DNA of 36,675 bases from Bacteroidales bacterium (GCA_027028505.1 JALVJE010000095.1:1-36675); one strand, 5' to 3'. Shown: positions 16,146 to 25,039, numbered from the stretch's first letter. The notes: a model not told the origin generated them from the letters alone. Numbers and translations are program-made.

Positions 16146-17648
16146 ATGAGGAGTCTGCTTATTATTTTCCTTATTTTTTTACTGTTTTCGCCTGCCTTAA
16201 AGGCGGCCCCGGCCCTTCCTGCGGAGAACCGGGATACGGTGGTTACGGATACGGCACAGACTTTGCCTGCTGCCACGGCAGGTGACAGCGGAGAGAAAGC
16301 TTCGCTGATCCAGGGCAATTCAAAACAGGTGATCTCTTCGGATATGGGCAGCGGTTTTTCCCTCATATCGCTGCTGCGGGGCTTACTGGGCATGGCTGTC
16401 CTGATCCTGATCTCCTGGGCCTTCAGCACCAACCGCAAGGCGATCGCCTGGAAGGTGGTCTTTACCGGCCTGCTTATCCAGGTGCTGCTGGCGGTGAGTA
16501 TCCTGTATGTGCCGGCGATACGCCTGATCTTCGAATATACCGGAAAGATCTTTGTCAAGATCCTGGATTTTACCAATGAGGGTACCACCTTTCTTTTCGG
16601 GAGCCTGACCGATACACAAAAGTTCGGGACGATCTTTGCCATCCAGATCCTTCCGACGATCATCTTCTTCTCGGCCCTCACCTCCCTGCTCTTTTACTGG
16701 GGGATCATACAGATCATTGTGTACGGGCTGGCCTGGGCGATGACCAAGGCCCTGAAGCTGTCGGGTGCCGAAAGCCTCTCGGTGGCCGGTAACATTTTCC
16801 TGGGACAGACCGAGTCACCGCTGATGATCAAAGAGTACATTCCTTTCATGAACAAATCGGAGATCCTGCTGGTGATGATCGGGGGTATGGCGACGCTGGC
16901 CGGGGGGGTGCTGGCCGCCTATATAGGTTTCCTGGGCGGGTCCGACCCCGTACAGCGGCTCATCTTTGCCAAGCACCTGCTGGCGGCCTCCGTTATGGCG
17001 GCGCCGGGAGCAGTGGTGGTCTCCAAGATCCTGGTGCCCCAGACCGAGGAGATCAGCTCCAACATACAGATCACCAAAGAGAAAGTGGGCAACAACGTGC
17101 TGGATGCGATCTCCAATGGCACCATTCAGGGGCTCAAGCTGGCGGCCAATGTGGCGGCCATGCTGCTGGTTTTCCTGGCCTTCATCGCCTTTATCAACTA
17201 TATCCTGCTGAAAGTGGGCGCCTGGACCCATCTTAATGTCACCATCGACCGTATCACGGCCCACCGTTATCACGACCTCTCCCTGCAGTTTCTCCTGGGT
17301 TATCTCATGGCCCCCCTGATGTGGCTCATCGGCGTGGCCAAGCAGGACATTGCCCTGGTGGGACAACTCCTCGGCGAGAAGATCATCATGACCGAGTTCG
17401 TGGGATACATCAGCCTGGCAAAAATGAAAGCCGATGCTGTTTTCTCGGATCCAAAATCTGTTATCATGGCTACTTATATGTTGTGCGGTTTTGCCAACTT
17501 TGCCTCCATTGGGATACAGATCGGCGGTATAGGATCGCTGGCGCCCAACAAGCGTTCGCTGCTGGCACGCTACGGCATGCGGGCCCTGCTGGGAGGATCG
17601 GTGGCTTCCCTGATGTCCGCCACCATCATTGGAATGATCCTGGGATAG
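16146..17648 (+). CDS. Concentrative nucleoside transporter (CNT/NupC family) with N-terminal signal-like extension
   Basis: 500 residues. The CNT core (about 75-500) has the N-terminal Nucleos_tra2-type helices, the gate region, and signatures GNIFLGQTESPLMIKEYI near 217 and CGFANFASIGIQIGGIGSLAP near 445, which identify a Na+- or H+-coupled nucleoside symporter. E. coli NupC is about 400 residues; the extra 75 here are a hydrophobic, signal-peptide-like segment (LLIIFLIFLLFSPALKAAPA) and a Ser/Ala-rich linker that would lie outside the inner membrane. Its partners 12 bp downstream do not explain the substrate; nucleoside uptake fits the salvage and thymidylate functions encoded later. Confidence 0.93.
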   Translation: MRSLLIIFLIFLLFSPALKAAPALPAENRDTVVTDTAQTLPAATAGDSGEKASLIQGNSKQVISSDMGSGFSLISLLRGLLGMAVLILISWAFSTNRKAIAWKVVFTGLLIQVLLAVSILYVPAIRLIFEYTGKIFVKILDFTNEGTTFLFGSLTDTQKFGTIFAIQILPTIIFFSALTSLLFYWGIIQIIVYGLAWAMTKALKLSGAESLSVAGNIFLGQTESPLMIKEYIPFMNKSEILLVMIGGMATLAGGVLAAYIGFLGGSDPVQRLIFAKHLLAASVMAAPGAVVVSKILVPQTEEISSNIQITKEKVGNNVLDAISNGTIQGLKLAANVAAMLLVFLAFIAFINYILLKVGAWTHLNVTIDRITAHRYHDLSLQFLLGYLMAPLMWLIGVAKQDIALVGQLLGEKIIMTEFVGYISLAKMKADAVFSDPKSVIMATYMLCGFANFASIGIQIGGIGSLAPNKRSLLARYGMRALLGGSVASLMSATIIGMILG

Positions 17649-17660
17649 ATCCTTGCTGTT

Positions 17661-18788
17661 ATGGAAAAAAAGAAGATCATCGTGCTCGGATCGGGACTTG
17701 TGGGCAGTGCCATAGCTGCTGATCTGGCGCGGTACTACGAGGTGACGGCGGTGGACATGCGGGAAGAGGCTCTGACGGCCGTGGCAAAGAAAGGCGTGAT
17801 ACCTCTGCAGAAAGACCTGGCAGCACCGGGAGCGGTCGCTGAAACCGTCGGACCTTACGACCTCGTCGTGGGTGCGGTACCGGGGTTCATGGGATACCGG
17901 ACCGTTCAGGAAGTGATACGCGCCGGGAAAAACATGGTGGACATCTCTTTTTTCCCGGAAGATCCTTTCACCCTGGATGAGGAAGCCCGCGACAAAGGGG
18001 TGAGCGTTGTTATCGATGCTGGCGTGGCGCCGGGGATGAGCAATATCTTCCTGGGATATTATGATGCCATCATGGAGGTCGACCGCTATGTATGTTATGT
18101 GGGAGGATTACCGGTCGTCCGGGAATGGCCCTGGGAATACAAAGCCGTCTTCTCACCCATTGACGTGATCGAAGAATATATCCGGCCGGCCCGGTACAGG
18201 GAAAACGGTCATCTGGTCGTCCGTCCGGCCCTCTCGGATACCGAGCTGATCGACTTCGAGGGCATCGGCACGCTGGAGGCCTGGAACTCCGACGGGCTGC
18301 GGACCCTGCTCAAAACGGTCCGGGTTCCCAATATGATCGAAAAGACCCTGCGCTATCCCGGTACTGTCGAATATATCCGCGTGCTGCGGGAGAGTGGTTT
18401 CTTCTCCTATGATCCGGTGGAGGTGAACGGGAAAAAGATCCGTCCCATCGACATGACCGCCCGGCTGCTTTTTCCCAAATGGAAACTCAAACCGGGAGAG
18501 GAAGATCTTACCATTATGCGGGTGGAGGTGTACGGAAAAAAGGAAGGGGAAGAACACTCCTTTATATATACCCTCCTCGACCGGTATGACCGTGGGGAGG
18601 GTGTGATCTCCATGGCCCGTACCACCGGCTATACGTGTACCGCTCTGGCCCGGCTGATGCTCGATGGCCGGATCCCGGAGCAGGGAATTATTCCGCCGGA
18701 ACAGGTGGCACGAAACGGGGAAAGTTTTAACTTTATCCTCGAACATCTCCAGGAACGGGATGTTATCTATCATTTGAAAACCAATTAA
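17661..18788 (+). CDS. Saccharopine dehydrogenase-like oxidoreductase
   Basis: 375 residues. The N-terminal NAD(P) Rossmann motif LGSGLVGSAIAADLA (about 8-22) and the family segment DAGVAPGMSNIFLGYYD near 118 place it with saccharopine dehydrogenase / lysine 6-dehydrogenase relatives. The catalytic domain (about 125-330) includes CYVGGLPVVREWPWEYKAVFS and DGLRTLLKT. The true substrate could be lysine, saccharopine or a carboxynor-polyamine; sequence alone does not decide, and no lysine-degradation genes are nearby. It is 12 bp after the CNT gene and 10 bp before GH97, so it is probably co-transcribed. Confidence 0.88.
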   Translation: MEKKKIIVLGSGLVGSAIAADLARYYEVTAVDMREEALTAVAKKGVIPLQKDLAAPGAVAETVGPYDLVVGAVPGFMGYRTVQEVIRAGKNMVDISFFPEDPFTLDEEARDKGVSVVIDAGVAPGMSNIFLGYYDAIMEVDRYVCYVGGLPVVREWPWEYKAVFSPIDVIEEYIRPARYRENGHLVVRPALSDTELIDFEGIGTLEAWNSDGLRTLLKTVRVPNMIEKTLRYPGTVEYIRVLRESGFFSYDPVEVNGKKIRPIDMTARLLFPKWKLKPGEEDLTIMRVEVYGKKEGEEHSFIYTLLDRYDRGEGVISMARTTGYTCTALARLMLDGRIPEQGIIPPEQVARNGESFNFILEHLQERDVIYHLKTN

Positions 18789-18798
18789 TTCAGAGAAT

Positions 18799-20742
18799 AT
18801 GAAAAAGCTCCTTCTGCTGTTTTTTTCTGTGGCCGCGGCCTGGTCGATTCAGGCTAAAGACCTTACCCTGGTCTCTCCCGACGGTCATCTTCACATGGTG
18901 ATCCGTACAAACGGGGAACTTTCTTTTGTGATCAGTCGTGACGGCCAAGAGATCGTTTCGTCCCCCGCACTCTCCCTGGAACTGGGGGACAGAACCCTTC
19001 CCATGAAGAATGACCGGATACGGAAAACCCTGCGCACAAAAAAAGATGAGGTGCTGCATCCCGTGGTGCCCGTGAAGAACAGTGCGGTGCGCAACAGGTA
19101 CAATGGTGTGGTCCTGCAATATAAAGGGGGATATGATGTGGAGTTCCGGCTGTTCGATGACGGGGCGGCCTATCGTTATGTGACCCGTTTCCCGGATTCG
19201 GTGACGGTGAAGAAGGAGACGGTACGGTTCGTCTTTCCTGACAGCACCTGGTCCTATTTCCCGCGGGAAGAAAGTTTCTTCTCACACAATGAACGATTGT
19301 ATGTGCATCTTGCCGTGGAAGACATATTGCCGGGTGACCTGGCCAGCCTGCCGGCCCTCTTTGAGGTACCGGGAGGGGTGAAGGTATTGCTTACCGAGTC
19401 GGACCTGAGGGATTATCCCGGTATGTGGATCACCGGTGCCGAAGGAGGAGGCATTGCCGGCACTTTTCCTTATTATCCGCTGAAAACACAACAGAAAGGC
19501 GACCGGAACGTCAAGCCTGTGGAGCGCGCGGATTATATGGCACGCACAGCGGGCGACCGCTCCTTCCCCTGGCGGGTCCTGGCCATCGCTCCCCGGGCCA
19601 AAGATCTGCTGGAAAATGAGATCGTCTTCCGTCTGGCTTCTCCCTGCAGGCTCGACGATGTCTCCTGGATCAAACCGGGCCTGGTGGCCTGGGACTGGTG
19701 GAATGCTTTGAACATCTACGGGGTGGATTTCAGATCGGGGGTCAACACAAAAACCTACAAGTATTTCATCGATTTTGCCTCGGAATATCACATCCCTTAC
19801 ATCATCCTGGATGAAGGCTGGTACAAGCTGGGCAACCTGCTGGACATCAATCCCGATGTGGACCTTCCGGAACTTTTCCGGTATGCCAAAGAAAAAAATG
19901 TAGGGATCATCCTGTGGGTGGTGTGGAAGACCCTCGATGATCAGATGGAAGAGGCCCTCGACAAGTTTGCAGAATGGGGCGTCAAAGGGATCAAGGTGGA
20001 TTTCATGCAGCGGGATGATCAGTGGATGGTCGATTATTACCGCCGGGTGGCTGAAGAGGCGGCCCGAAGACACATGCTGGTGGATTTTCATGGGGCTTAC
20101 AAGCCTGCCGGCCTGCGGCGGGAATATCCCAATGTGATCAGCCGGGAAGGCGTAAAAGGATTGGAGAACTGCAAGTGGAGTGACCTGATCACCCCGCAGC
20201 ACAACTGTAACCTGCCCTTTATCCGTATGGTGCCCGGGCCCATGGACTACACCCCCGGTGCCATGGTCAATGCACACAAAAAGAACTACTTTATCTCCTG
20301 GGACCGGCCCATGAGTATGACCACGCGTGTGCAGCAGATGGCCATGTATGTGGTGTATGAGAGTCCGTTGCAGATGCTGGCCGACAATCCCGCCAACTAC
20401 AGGAAGAACAAAGAATGTCTGGAGTTCATGGCTCAGATACCCACCACCTGGGATGAGACCCATGCCCTGGCAGGGGAGGTGGGTGCCTATGTGGCCGTGG
20501 CACGCCGGAAAGGTGACAAATGGTATGTGGGAGCAATGAATGGTGAGAAACCAAGGGACCTCACCCTCGATCTCTCCTTCCTGCCGCAGGGCCAATGGCA
20601 GGTGACCCTTTTCGAGGACGGAGTCAACGCACCCCGTTATGCTCAGGACTACCGAAAAAGAGTGATCACCCTCTCCGGCAGGTCCCTGAAGATCCACATG
20701 GATACGGGAGGCGGCTGGGTGGCTGTGTTTGAAAAACAGTAA
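18799..20742 (+). CDS. Glycoside hydrolase family 97 protein (SusB-like)
   Basis: 647 residues with a signal peptide (MKKLLLLFFSVAAAWSIQA, cleavage about 19). GH97 order is evident: an N-terminal beta-supersandwich (about 20-270; LTLVSPDGHLHMVI), a catalytic barrel (about 280-540; WDWWNALNIYGVDF, YIILDEGWYK, KGIKVDFMQRDDQWMVDYYR, NVISREGVKGLENCKW, MPGPMDYTPGAM written here as VPGPMDYTPGAM) and a C-terminal beta domain. GH97 enzymes cleave alpha-glucosidic or alpha-galactosidic bonds in the periplasm and include both inverting and retaining members; I cannot assign the mechanism safely. There is no SusC/SusD pair beside it, so it is not in a typical polysaccharide-utilisation locus. Confidence 0.93.
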   Translation: MKKLLLLFFSVAAAWSIQAKDLTLVSPDGHLHMVIRTNGELSFVISRDGQEIVSSPALSLELGDRTLPMKNDRIRKTLRTKKDEVLHPVVPVKNSAVRNRYNGVVLQYKGGYDVEFRLFDDGAAYRYVTRFPDSVTVKKETVRFVFPDSTWSYFPREESFFSHNERLYVHLAVEDILPGDLASLPALFEVPGGVKVLLTESDLRDYPGMWITGAEGGGIAGTFPYYPLKTQQKGDRNVKPVERADYMARTAGDRSFPWRVLAIAPRAKDLLENEIVFRLASPCRLDDVSWIKPGLVAWDWWNALNIYGVDFRSGVNTKTYKYFIDFASEYHIPYIILDEGWYKLGNLLDINPDVDLPELFRYAKEKNVGIILWVVWKTLDDQMEEALDKFAEWGVKGIKVDFMQRDDQWMVDYYRRVAEEAARRHMLVDFHGAYKPAGLRREYPNVISREGVKGLENCKWSDLITPQHNCNLPFIRMVPGPMDYTPGAMVNAHKKNYFISWDRPMSMTTRVQQMAMYVVYESPLQMLADNPANYRKNKECLEFMAQIPTTWDETHALAGEVGAYVAVARRKGDKWYVGAMNGEKPRDLTLDLSFLPQGQWQVTLFEDGVNAPRYAQDYRKRVITLSGRSLKIHMDTGGGWVAVFEKQ

Positions 20743-20754
20743 AAATTTCCGGAT

Positions 20755-22092
20755 ATGAAACCTTACCGGATAACCGGCATCCTGATCATCCTGCTCCTGG
20801 CGGGGGCCTCCCGGCTCTTTGCACAGATACCGGATGCACGGGTGCTGAAAGCTGAAAAGTTCCTGGATGAGCTCGTGGCCGGGAAATACCGGGAGGCTGC
20901 CAGCGCTTTCGACTCGGTGGTAGCTGCCCGTCTGCCGGCGCCCCTGCTGCAGCAGGTGTGGGAAAGCCTGCAGGAACAGGTGGGGAAATTCAAGGCTTAT
21001 GAGCATTATACCGTTGCCCGCTCCGATCCTTATTTTATGGTCCTGCTGACCTGTCGTTTTGAAAAGAACGTACTGCTCGACCTGAAGCTGGTATATAATG
21101 ACGACGGCCGGATCAGCGGCATCTTTTTCCTGCCCTCCAAACAGGTACCTTACCATCTGCCTTCCTATGTGGATACGACCCTTTTCCACCGGGAGCCACT
21201 CCTCGTCGAGACCGACACTTTTCGTCTGCGGGGGGAACTGACCACCCCCAATGAGCCCCGGATCTATCCCGTGGTGGTGATGGTGCAGGGCTCCGGCCCC
21301 AGCGATCTGGACGAAAGCATCGGGCCCAACAAGATCTTCCGGGACATAGCTTATGGGCTCTCCTCCAATGGTATAGCCGTGATCCGCTTTGACAAACGTA
21401 CCTATGAATATGCAAAAGACCTGGACGTCGATACGATCACGGTGTGGAGCGAGACCATTGCGGATGCCGTGTCGGCGGTGGAGCTGGCGGAGAAGATCCC
21501 CGGTGCCGACGGCGTCTTCCTCCTGGGACACTCCCTCGGGGCCTACCTCGCCCCCCGCATCGCCAGCCAGGTAAAAGGTCTCGCCGGGCTTGTACTGCTC
21601 GCCGGCAATACACGTCCTCTTGAAAAACTTATCCTGGAACAGATGGAGTATCTTTTCTCGCTGGACACCCTCACGGGTGTGGAGCAAGCCCAACTGGACA
21701 CCCTGCGGAAACAGGTGGAAAGGATCGAAAAGGGGAAGATCTCCCCGGAGACCCCCTCCTCTGAGTTGCCCCTCTCCCTGAACGCCCGTTACTGGCTCGC
21801 CCTGAAAAATTATGACCCCGTAAGAACAGCCCGGCAACTGGGCCTGCCCATGCTGATCATGCAGGGAGGAAGGGACTACCAGGTGACCACCGTGGATTTC
21901 GGAGAATGGAAACACGGCCTGGCCGACCGGAACAATGTGGATTTCAGGTTCTATCCCTCCCTGAACCACCTGTTCATCCCCGGGGAGGGGAAGAGCCGGC
22001 CTGTGGAATACTATCAACCGGGACATGTCTCCGGTAAGGTGATACAGGATATCGCGGAATGGATCAAAACCGTTGCCAAAAAAGAACCGTGA
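20755..22092 (+). CDS. Exported alpha/beta hydrolase with N-terminal DUF3887 domain
   Basis: 445 residues. A signal peptide (about 1-23, ending RLFAQ) precedes a DUF3887-type domain (about 28-120; AEKFLDELVAGKYREAASAFD) and an alpha/beta hydrolase core (about 150-440). The nucleophile is Ser260 in LGHSLGAYLAP; the acid is in PMLIMQGGRDYQV near 365 and the histidine in LNHLFIPGEG near 402. VVVMVQGSGPSDLDESIG supplies the oxyanion-hole loop. It is probably a periplasmic esterase or peptidase-like hydrolase; substrate unknown. It starts 12 bp after GH97, ending the tightly spaced run. Confidence 0.9.
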   Translation: MKPYRITGILIILLLAGASRLFAQIPDARVLKAEKFLDELVAGKYREAASAFDSVVAARLPAPLLQQVWESLQEQVGKFKAYEHYTVARSDPYFMVLLTCRFEKNVLLDLKLVYNDDGRISGIFFLPSKQVPYHLPSYVDTTLFHREPLLVETDTFRLRGELTTPNEPRIYPVVVMVQGSGPSDLDESIGPNKIFRDIAYGLSSNGIAVIRFDKRTYEYAKDLDVDTITVWSETIADAVSAVELAEKIPGADGVFLLGHSLGAYLAPRIASQVKGLAGLVLLAGNTRPLEKLILEQMEYLFSLDTLTGVEQAQLDTLRKQVERIEKGKISPETPSSELPLSLNARYWLALKNYDPVRTARQLGLPMLIMQGGRDYQVTTVDFGEWKHGLADRNNVDFRFYPSLNHLFIPGEGKSRPVEYYQPGHVSGKVIQDIAEWIKTVAKKEP

Positions 22093-22102
22093 GGAAGATG
22101 AT

Positions 22103-22164
22103 ACTTTTCGACTCATTGACTCTTTGACTTTTTGACTATTCGACTTTTAACTTTTAGACTTTAA
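22103..22164 (+). repeat. Degenerate 8-bp tandem repeat (ACTYWTYG)
   Basis: Eight units of 7-8 bp such as ACTCTTTG, ACTTTTTG and ACTATTCG fill most of the 83-bp gap before thyA. The end lies 11 bp from the thyA ATG, so it would form the untranslated leader of thyA if transcription starts upstream. Confidence 0.65.
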
Positions 22165-22175
22165 ATTTTCAGCCC

Positions 22176-22970
22176 ATGCAGCAATATCTGGATCTGTGTG
22201 ATCACGTACTGAAGACGGGGGTCCGGAAACATGACCGGACCGGGACAGGCACGATCAGTGTCTTTGGTTATCAGATGCGGTTCGACCTGTCTGAGGGGTT
22301 TCCCCTGCTGACGACAAAGAAGTTGCATTACCGCTCGATCCTCTATGAGTTGCTGTGGTTCCTGCGGGGGGATACCAATATCAGATACCTGAACGACCAC
22401 GGGGTGACCATCTGGGATGAGTGGGCTGCCGAAGATGGCGACCTGGGACATATTTACGGTTACCAGTGGCGGTCGTGGCCCACACCTGACGGGAAAGGCA
22501 TCGACCAGATCTCCAAAGTGGTGGAATCGATCAGGAACAACCCCGACTCGCGGCGTCACATCGTCAGCGCATGGAACGTGAGCGAACTGGATAAGATGGC
22601 GCTGCCTCCCTGTCACATCCTGTTCCAGTTCTATGTGGCGGACGGGAGACTCTCCTGCCAGCTCTACCAGCGCAGTGCCGACATATTCCTGGGCGTGCCT
22701 TTCAACATCGCCTCCTACTCCCTCCTGCTGCTGATGATGGCGCAGGTGACGGGACTTCAGCCGGGAGAGTTCATCCATACCCTCGGCGATGCCCACATCT
22801 ATCTGAACCACATCGACCAGGTAAAGCTGCAACTCACCCGCAAGCCTTACCCCCTGCCCACCATGCGACTCAACCCTGAGAAGAAAAATATTTTTGACTT
22901 CGTGTATGAGGATTTTACCCTGGAGAACTACCAGGCCCACCCGCATATCAGGGGGGAGATATCCGTATAG
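22176..22970 (+). CDS. thyA: Thymidylate synthase
   Basis: Methylates dUMP to dTMP using methylene-tetrahydrofolate. It has 264 residues, identical in length to E. coli ThyA. Cys146 in [12 protein letters not shown] is the nucleophile. [11 protein letters not shown] binds phosphate/folate; [30 protein letters not shown] and the C-terminal IRGEISV are all intact. Dihydrofolate produced here is recycled by folA, which follows after a 256-bp repeat-filled gap on the same strand. Confidence 0.98.
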   Translation: MQQYLDLCDHVLKTGVRKHDRTGTGTISVFGYQMRFDLSEGFPLLTTKKLHYRSILYELLWFLRGDTNIRYLNDHGVTIWDEWAAEDGDLGHIYGYQWRSWPTPDGKGIDQISKVVESIRNNPDSRRHIVSAWNVSELDKMALPPCHILFQFYVADGRLSCQLYQRSADIFLGVPFNIASYSLLLLMMAQVTGLQPGEFIHTLGDAHIYLNHIDQVKLQLTRKPYPLPTMRLNPEKKNIFDFVYEDFTLENYQAHPHIRGEISV

Positions 22971-23226
22971 GAAGGCAAAAGGCAAAAGTAATAAGGCAAA
23001 AGTAATCCGACTTCGTCCCGATGAATCGGGACTACGTCGGACGAAGAAAGGCAAAAGGAAGGATGAAGGATGAAGGATGAACGACGAATGATGCTGGAGC
23101 GTCAGCGGAAGTCCCGGTTACCGGGAATCGATGAACTACGAACCCAGAACTACGAACTATGAACTACCAACCCCGAACCATCAACTACTAACTCGATACT
23201 CAAAACCCGAAACTCGATACTGATCC
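22971..23226 (+). repeat. Composite spacer: three heptad tracts alternating with two hairpins
   Basis: In order: 5 heptads (22972-23006; AAGGCAA, AAGTAAT); a hairpin (23006-23041; TCCGAC outer arm, GTCCCGA/TCGGGAC inner arm, loop TGAA); 6 heptads (23047-23088; GGATGAA type); a hairpin TCCCGG-tta-CCGGGA (23112-23126); and 13 in-phase heptads (23131-23221; ATGAACT, ACGAACT, ACCAACC type) ending 5 bp before the folA ATG. No promoter or reading frame is apparent. Confidence 0.8.
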
Positions 23227-23730
23227 ATGAAAACCATATCCATAATCGTCGCTGTGGCGGAGAACGGGGCCATAGGCAGGGACAACCAACTGTTGTGGCA
23301 CATCTCCGATGATCTGAAAAGGTTCAAGCGGATCACCTCGGGCCATCCGGTGATCATGGGGAAGAAAACCTATGAATCGTTGCCGGTGCGTCCCCTGCCC
23401 GGCCGGATGAACATCGTGCTCACCGACGTGCCGGGCGAGCAGATAGAGGGGTGCGTCATGGCTTATTCCATCCCCGAAGCCGTAGAAAAATGTCCGGAAG
23501 GGGAGGAGTGCTTCGTGATGGGAGGAGGATCGGTGTACCGCCAGTTCCTGCCCCTGGCCGACAAATTATACATCACCCGGGTGCATCAGGCCTTTGAGGC
23601 CGACACTTTTTTCCCGGAGATCGATCCGGCGGAATGGGAACCGGTCTCTGCCGAGAAGGTGACCGGTGATGAGAGCGTTCCTTTTGATTACGAGTACCTG
23701 ATCTACCACAGAAAAGGGAAAAACATCTGA
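23227..23730 (+). CDS. folA: Dihydrofolate reductase
   Basis: 167-residue NADPH-dependent reductase regenerating tetrahydrofolate after thymidylate synthesis. Motifs: ISIIVAVAENGAIGRDNQLLWHISDDLKRF split as AVAENGAIGRDNQLLWHI with the folate-binding Asp near 27, the HPVIMGKKTYESLP cofactor loop near 42, FVMGGGSVYRQFLPLADKLYITRV near 98, and F(E)ADTFFPEID. Length is normal. It is paired with thyA but physically separated by the repeat array, whose last heptad ends 5 bp before the start codon. Confidence 0.97.
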   Translation: MKTISIIVAVAENGAIGRDNQLLWHISDDLKRFKRITSGHPVIMGKKTYESLPVRPLPGRMNIVLTDVPGEQIEGCVMAYSIPEAVEKCPEGEECFVMGGGSVYRQFLPLADKLYITRVHQAFEADTFFPEIDPAEWEPVSAEKVTGDESVPFDYEYLIYHRKGKNI

Positions 23731-23806
23731 TACCGGCTCCGGAGAACCTCCGGGGAGGATCTTTCGTAATTTTCTGATACGTGGTCTGTTACCTGCCTCT
23801 CCGGGT

Positions 23807-23829
23807 AACGATCTTCAAAAAAGATCGTT
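23807..23829 (+). terminator. Hairpin after folA, weak terminator
   Basis: AACGATCTT-caaaa-AAGATCGTT, a perfect 9-bp stem 77 bp after the folA stop, but followed by CACGTTTAA rather than a T run. MITE copy 2 begins 10 bp later. The preceding CCGGA/TCCGG mini-hairpin near 23737 is unremarkable. Confidence 0.5.
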
Positions 23830-23838
23830 CACGTTTAA

Positions 23839-24001
23839 CCCAGATTACGCATTAGGAAGCTAAAAAATAGCTGAACTAATGCGTTAGCTGGGGTTAACCC
23901 CGATCTAGGAGTTCACGGTTTTGGTGAATAACCAAAACCGATGAAATCCTTAATCGATCAGCAATGAAAAGCGCTTGCGATTTTCTATTGCTGATTTTGG
24001 G
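23839..24001 (+). mobile_element. MITE-like element, copy 2 (163 bp)
   Basis: Same ends and orientation as copy 1, two substitutions different, flanked by TTTAA on both sides (23834-23838 and 24002-24006). The 3' hairpin is perfect here (TCAGCAAT/ATTGCTGA), while copy 1 has one mismatch in it. Intergenic, between folA and an orphan lipoprotein. Together with copy 3 it brackets that lipoprotein gene in direct orientation. The remaining 24007-24093 holds only a small CTCC/GGAG hairpin. Confidence 0.88.
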
Positions 24002-24093
24002 TTTAAACCTTTTCGGATTTAAAGCATCTAAACAATGAACTCCGGAAAAAATATCCGGGAGAAAGGAAAATGTTAACTTAAAAATATGAAGCT

Positions 24094-24978
24094 ATGAAAA
24101 CGAGAAAATGGATCTTTTTGATCACACTGATCGCAGGGACGACATTGTTCTTCACCTCTTGTCAGAAAAGCGATACAGGCAGTATGGCAAAACTCAGTGA
24201 TGATGAGGTAGCTACTGCCCGGGACAATACATTGATGGAGAATCTGCTGGACGATGCCATGGACGCTGCCGATCAGGCTGTCATGATGGTGGATGGCTGG
24301 ATCTATAACAACGACGGTTCCACCCTCAAGTCCGCCACGGTGGATACCTGTCCCAAAGTGACCGTAGACCATCCCGATTCCACCCGCTGGCCCAAAGTGA
24401 TCACCATCGATTACGGCGATCTCTGCACCGGCTTTTACGGTCATACGCGCAGTGGCAAGATCGTGATCACCATCTGGGGAAGGTACATGAACCCCGGTTC
24501 CAAGCGCGTGGTCGAACTGGTCAACTACTATGTCAACGGCATCCATGTGGAAGGTACCCGTACCGTGATGAACGAAGGACGGAACAATGCCGGTAACCTG
24601 GTCTTCTCCGTCGAGCTGAAGAACGGGAAGATCACTAAAAACGACACAACCATCATGACACGCGAATATGTGCGGTTCAGGGAGTGGGTGAACGGTGAGA
24701 AAACCCGCAACAGATGGGATGATGTCTTCTTCATCACCGGCGAATCACAGGGTGTCAATTTCAGGGGACACTCCTATCACAAGACCATTATCAACCCGCT
24801 GGAATGGGCCCGCACCTGCCGCTTCATCAAAAGCGGAACGGTCTCTATCCGCATCGATGACAAGCCTCCTTTCACACTCGATTACGGTGACGGTACCTGC
24901 GATAACCTCGCCACTATCACCCGCGGTGATGTGACGAAAGAGATACAGTTGCAGTATCATCCACGGAAAAAACATTAG
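24094..24978 (+). CDS. Lipoprotein of unknown function
   Basis: 294 residues. Signal and lipobox FFTSC give lipidated Cys23. The mature chain has a charged helical start (about 30-70; MENLLDDAMDAADQAVMM) and then a beta-rich region with recurring strands (ITIDYGDLC, GKIVITIWGRYM, VEGTRTVMNEGRNNAGN, YVRFREWVNGEKTRNRWDD, FTLDYGDGTCDN). Two DYGD repeats, each followed by a Cys, may mark paired motifs or a disulfide. I recognise similar beta-rich lipoproteins in Bacteroidota only as uncharacterised. A four-codon frame ATG-AAG-CTA-TGA immediately upstream overlaps the start codon. The gene stands alone between MITE copies 2 and 3 and has its own terminator. Confidence 0.85.
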   Translation: MKTRKWIFLITLIAGTTLFFTSCQKSDTGSMAKLSDDEVATARDNTLMENLLDDAMDAADQAVMMVDGWIYNNDGSTLKSATVDTCPKVTVDHPDSTRWPKVITIDYGDLCTGFYGHTRSGKIVITIWGRYMNPGSKRVVELVNYYVNGIHVEGTRTVMNEGRNNAGNLVFSVELKNGKITKNDTTIMTREYVRFREWVNGEKTRNRWDDVFFITGESQGVNFRGHSYHKTIINPLEWARTCRFIKSGTVSIRIDDKPPFTLDYGDGTCDNLATITRGDVTKEIQLQYHPRKKH

Positions 24979-25008
24979 AACCTGGTAAAAACTTTTAAAA
25001 AAGTACGT

Positions 25009-25039
25009 AAAAAGCCATCCGATCCGGATGGCTTTTTTT
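25009..25039 (+). terminator. Strong intrinsic terminator after the orphan lipoprotein
   Basis: AAAAA, GCCATCCG-atc-CGGATGGC, then seven T. The 8-bp GC-rich stem is extended by A-T pairs. It begins 30 bp after the stop codon. Confidence 0.93.

Noticed and set aside
19282..22116. 944-codon open frame antisense to GH97 and the alpha/beta hydrolase
   Set aside because: Its translation matches no family and is rich in His, Gln, Gly and Pro as expected of a codon-bias shadow; the plus-strand genes have full domain signatures.
22971..23226. CRISPR array
   Set aside because: Unit is 7 bp with no unique spacers of 30-40 bp and no cas genes in the window; the three MITE copies are also far too few and distant.
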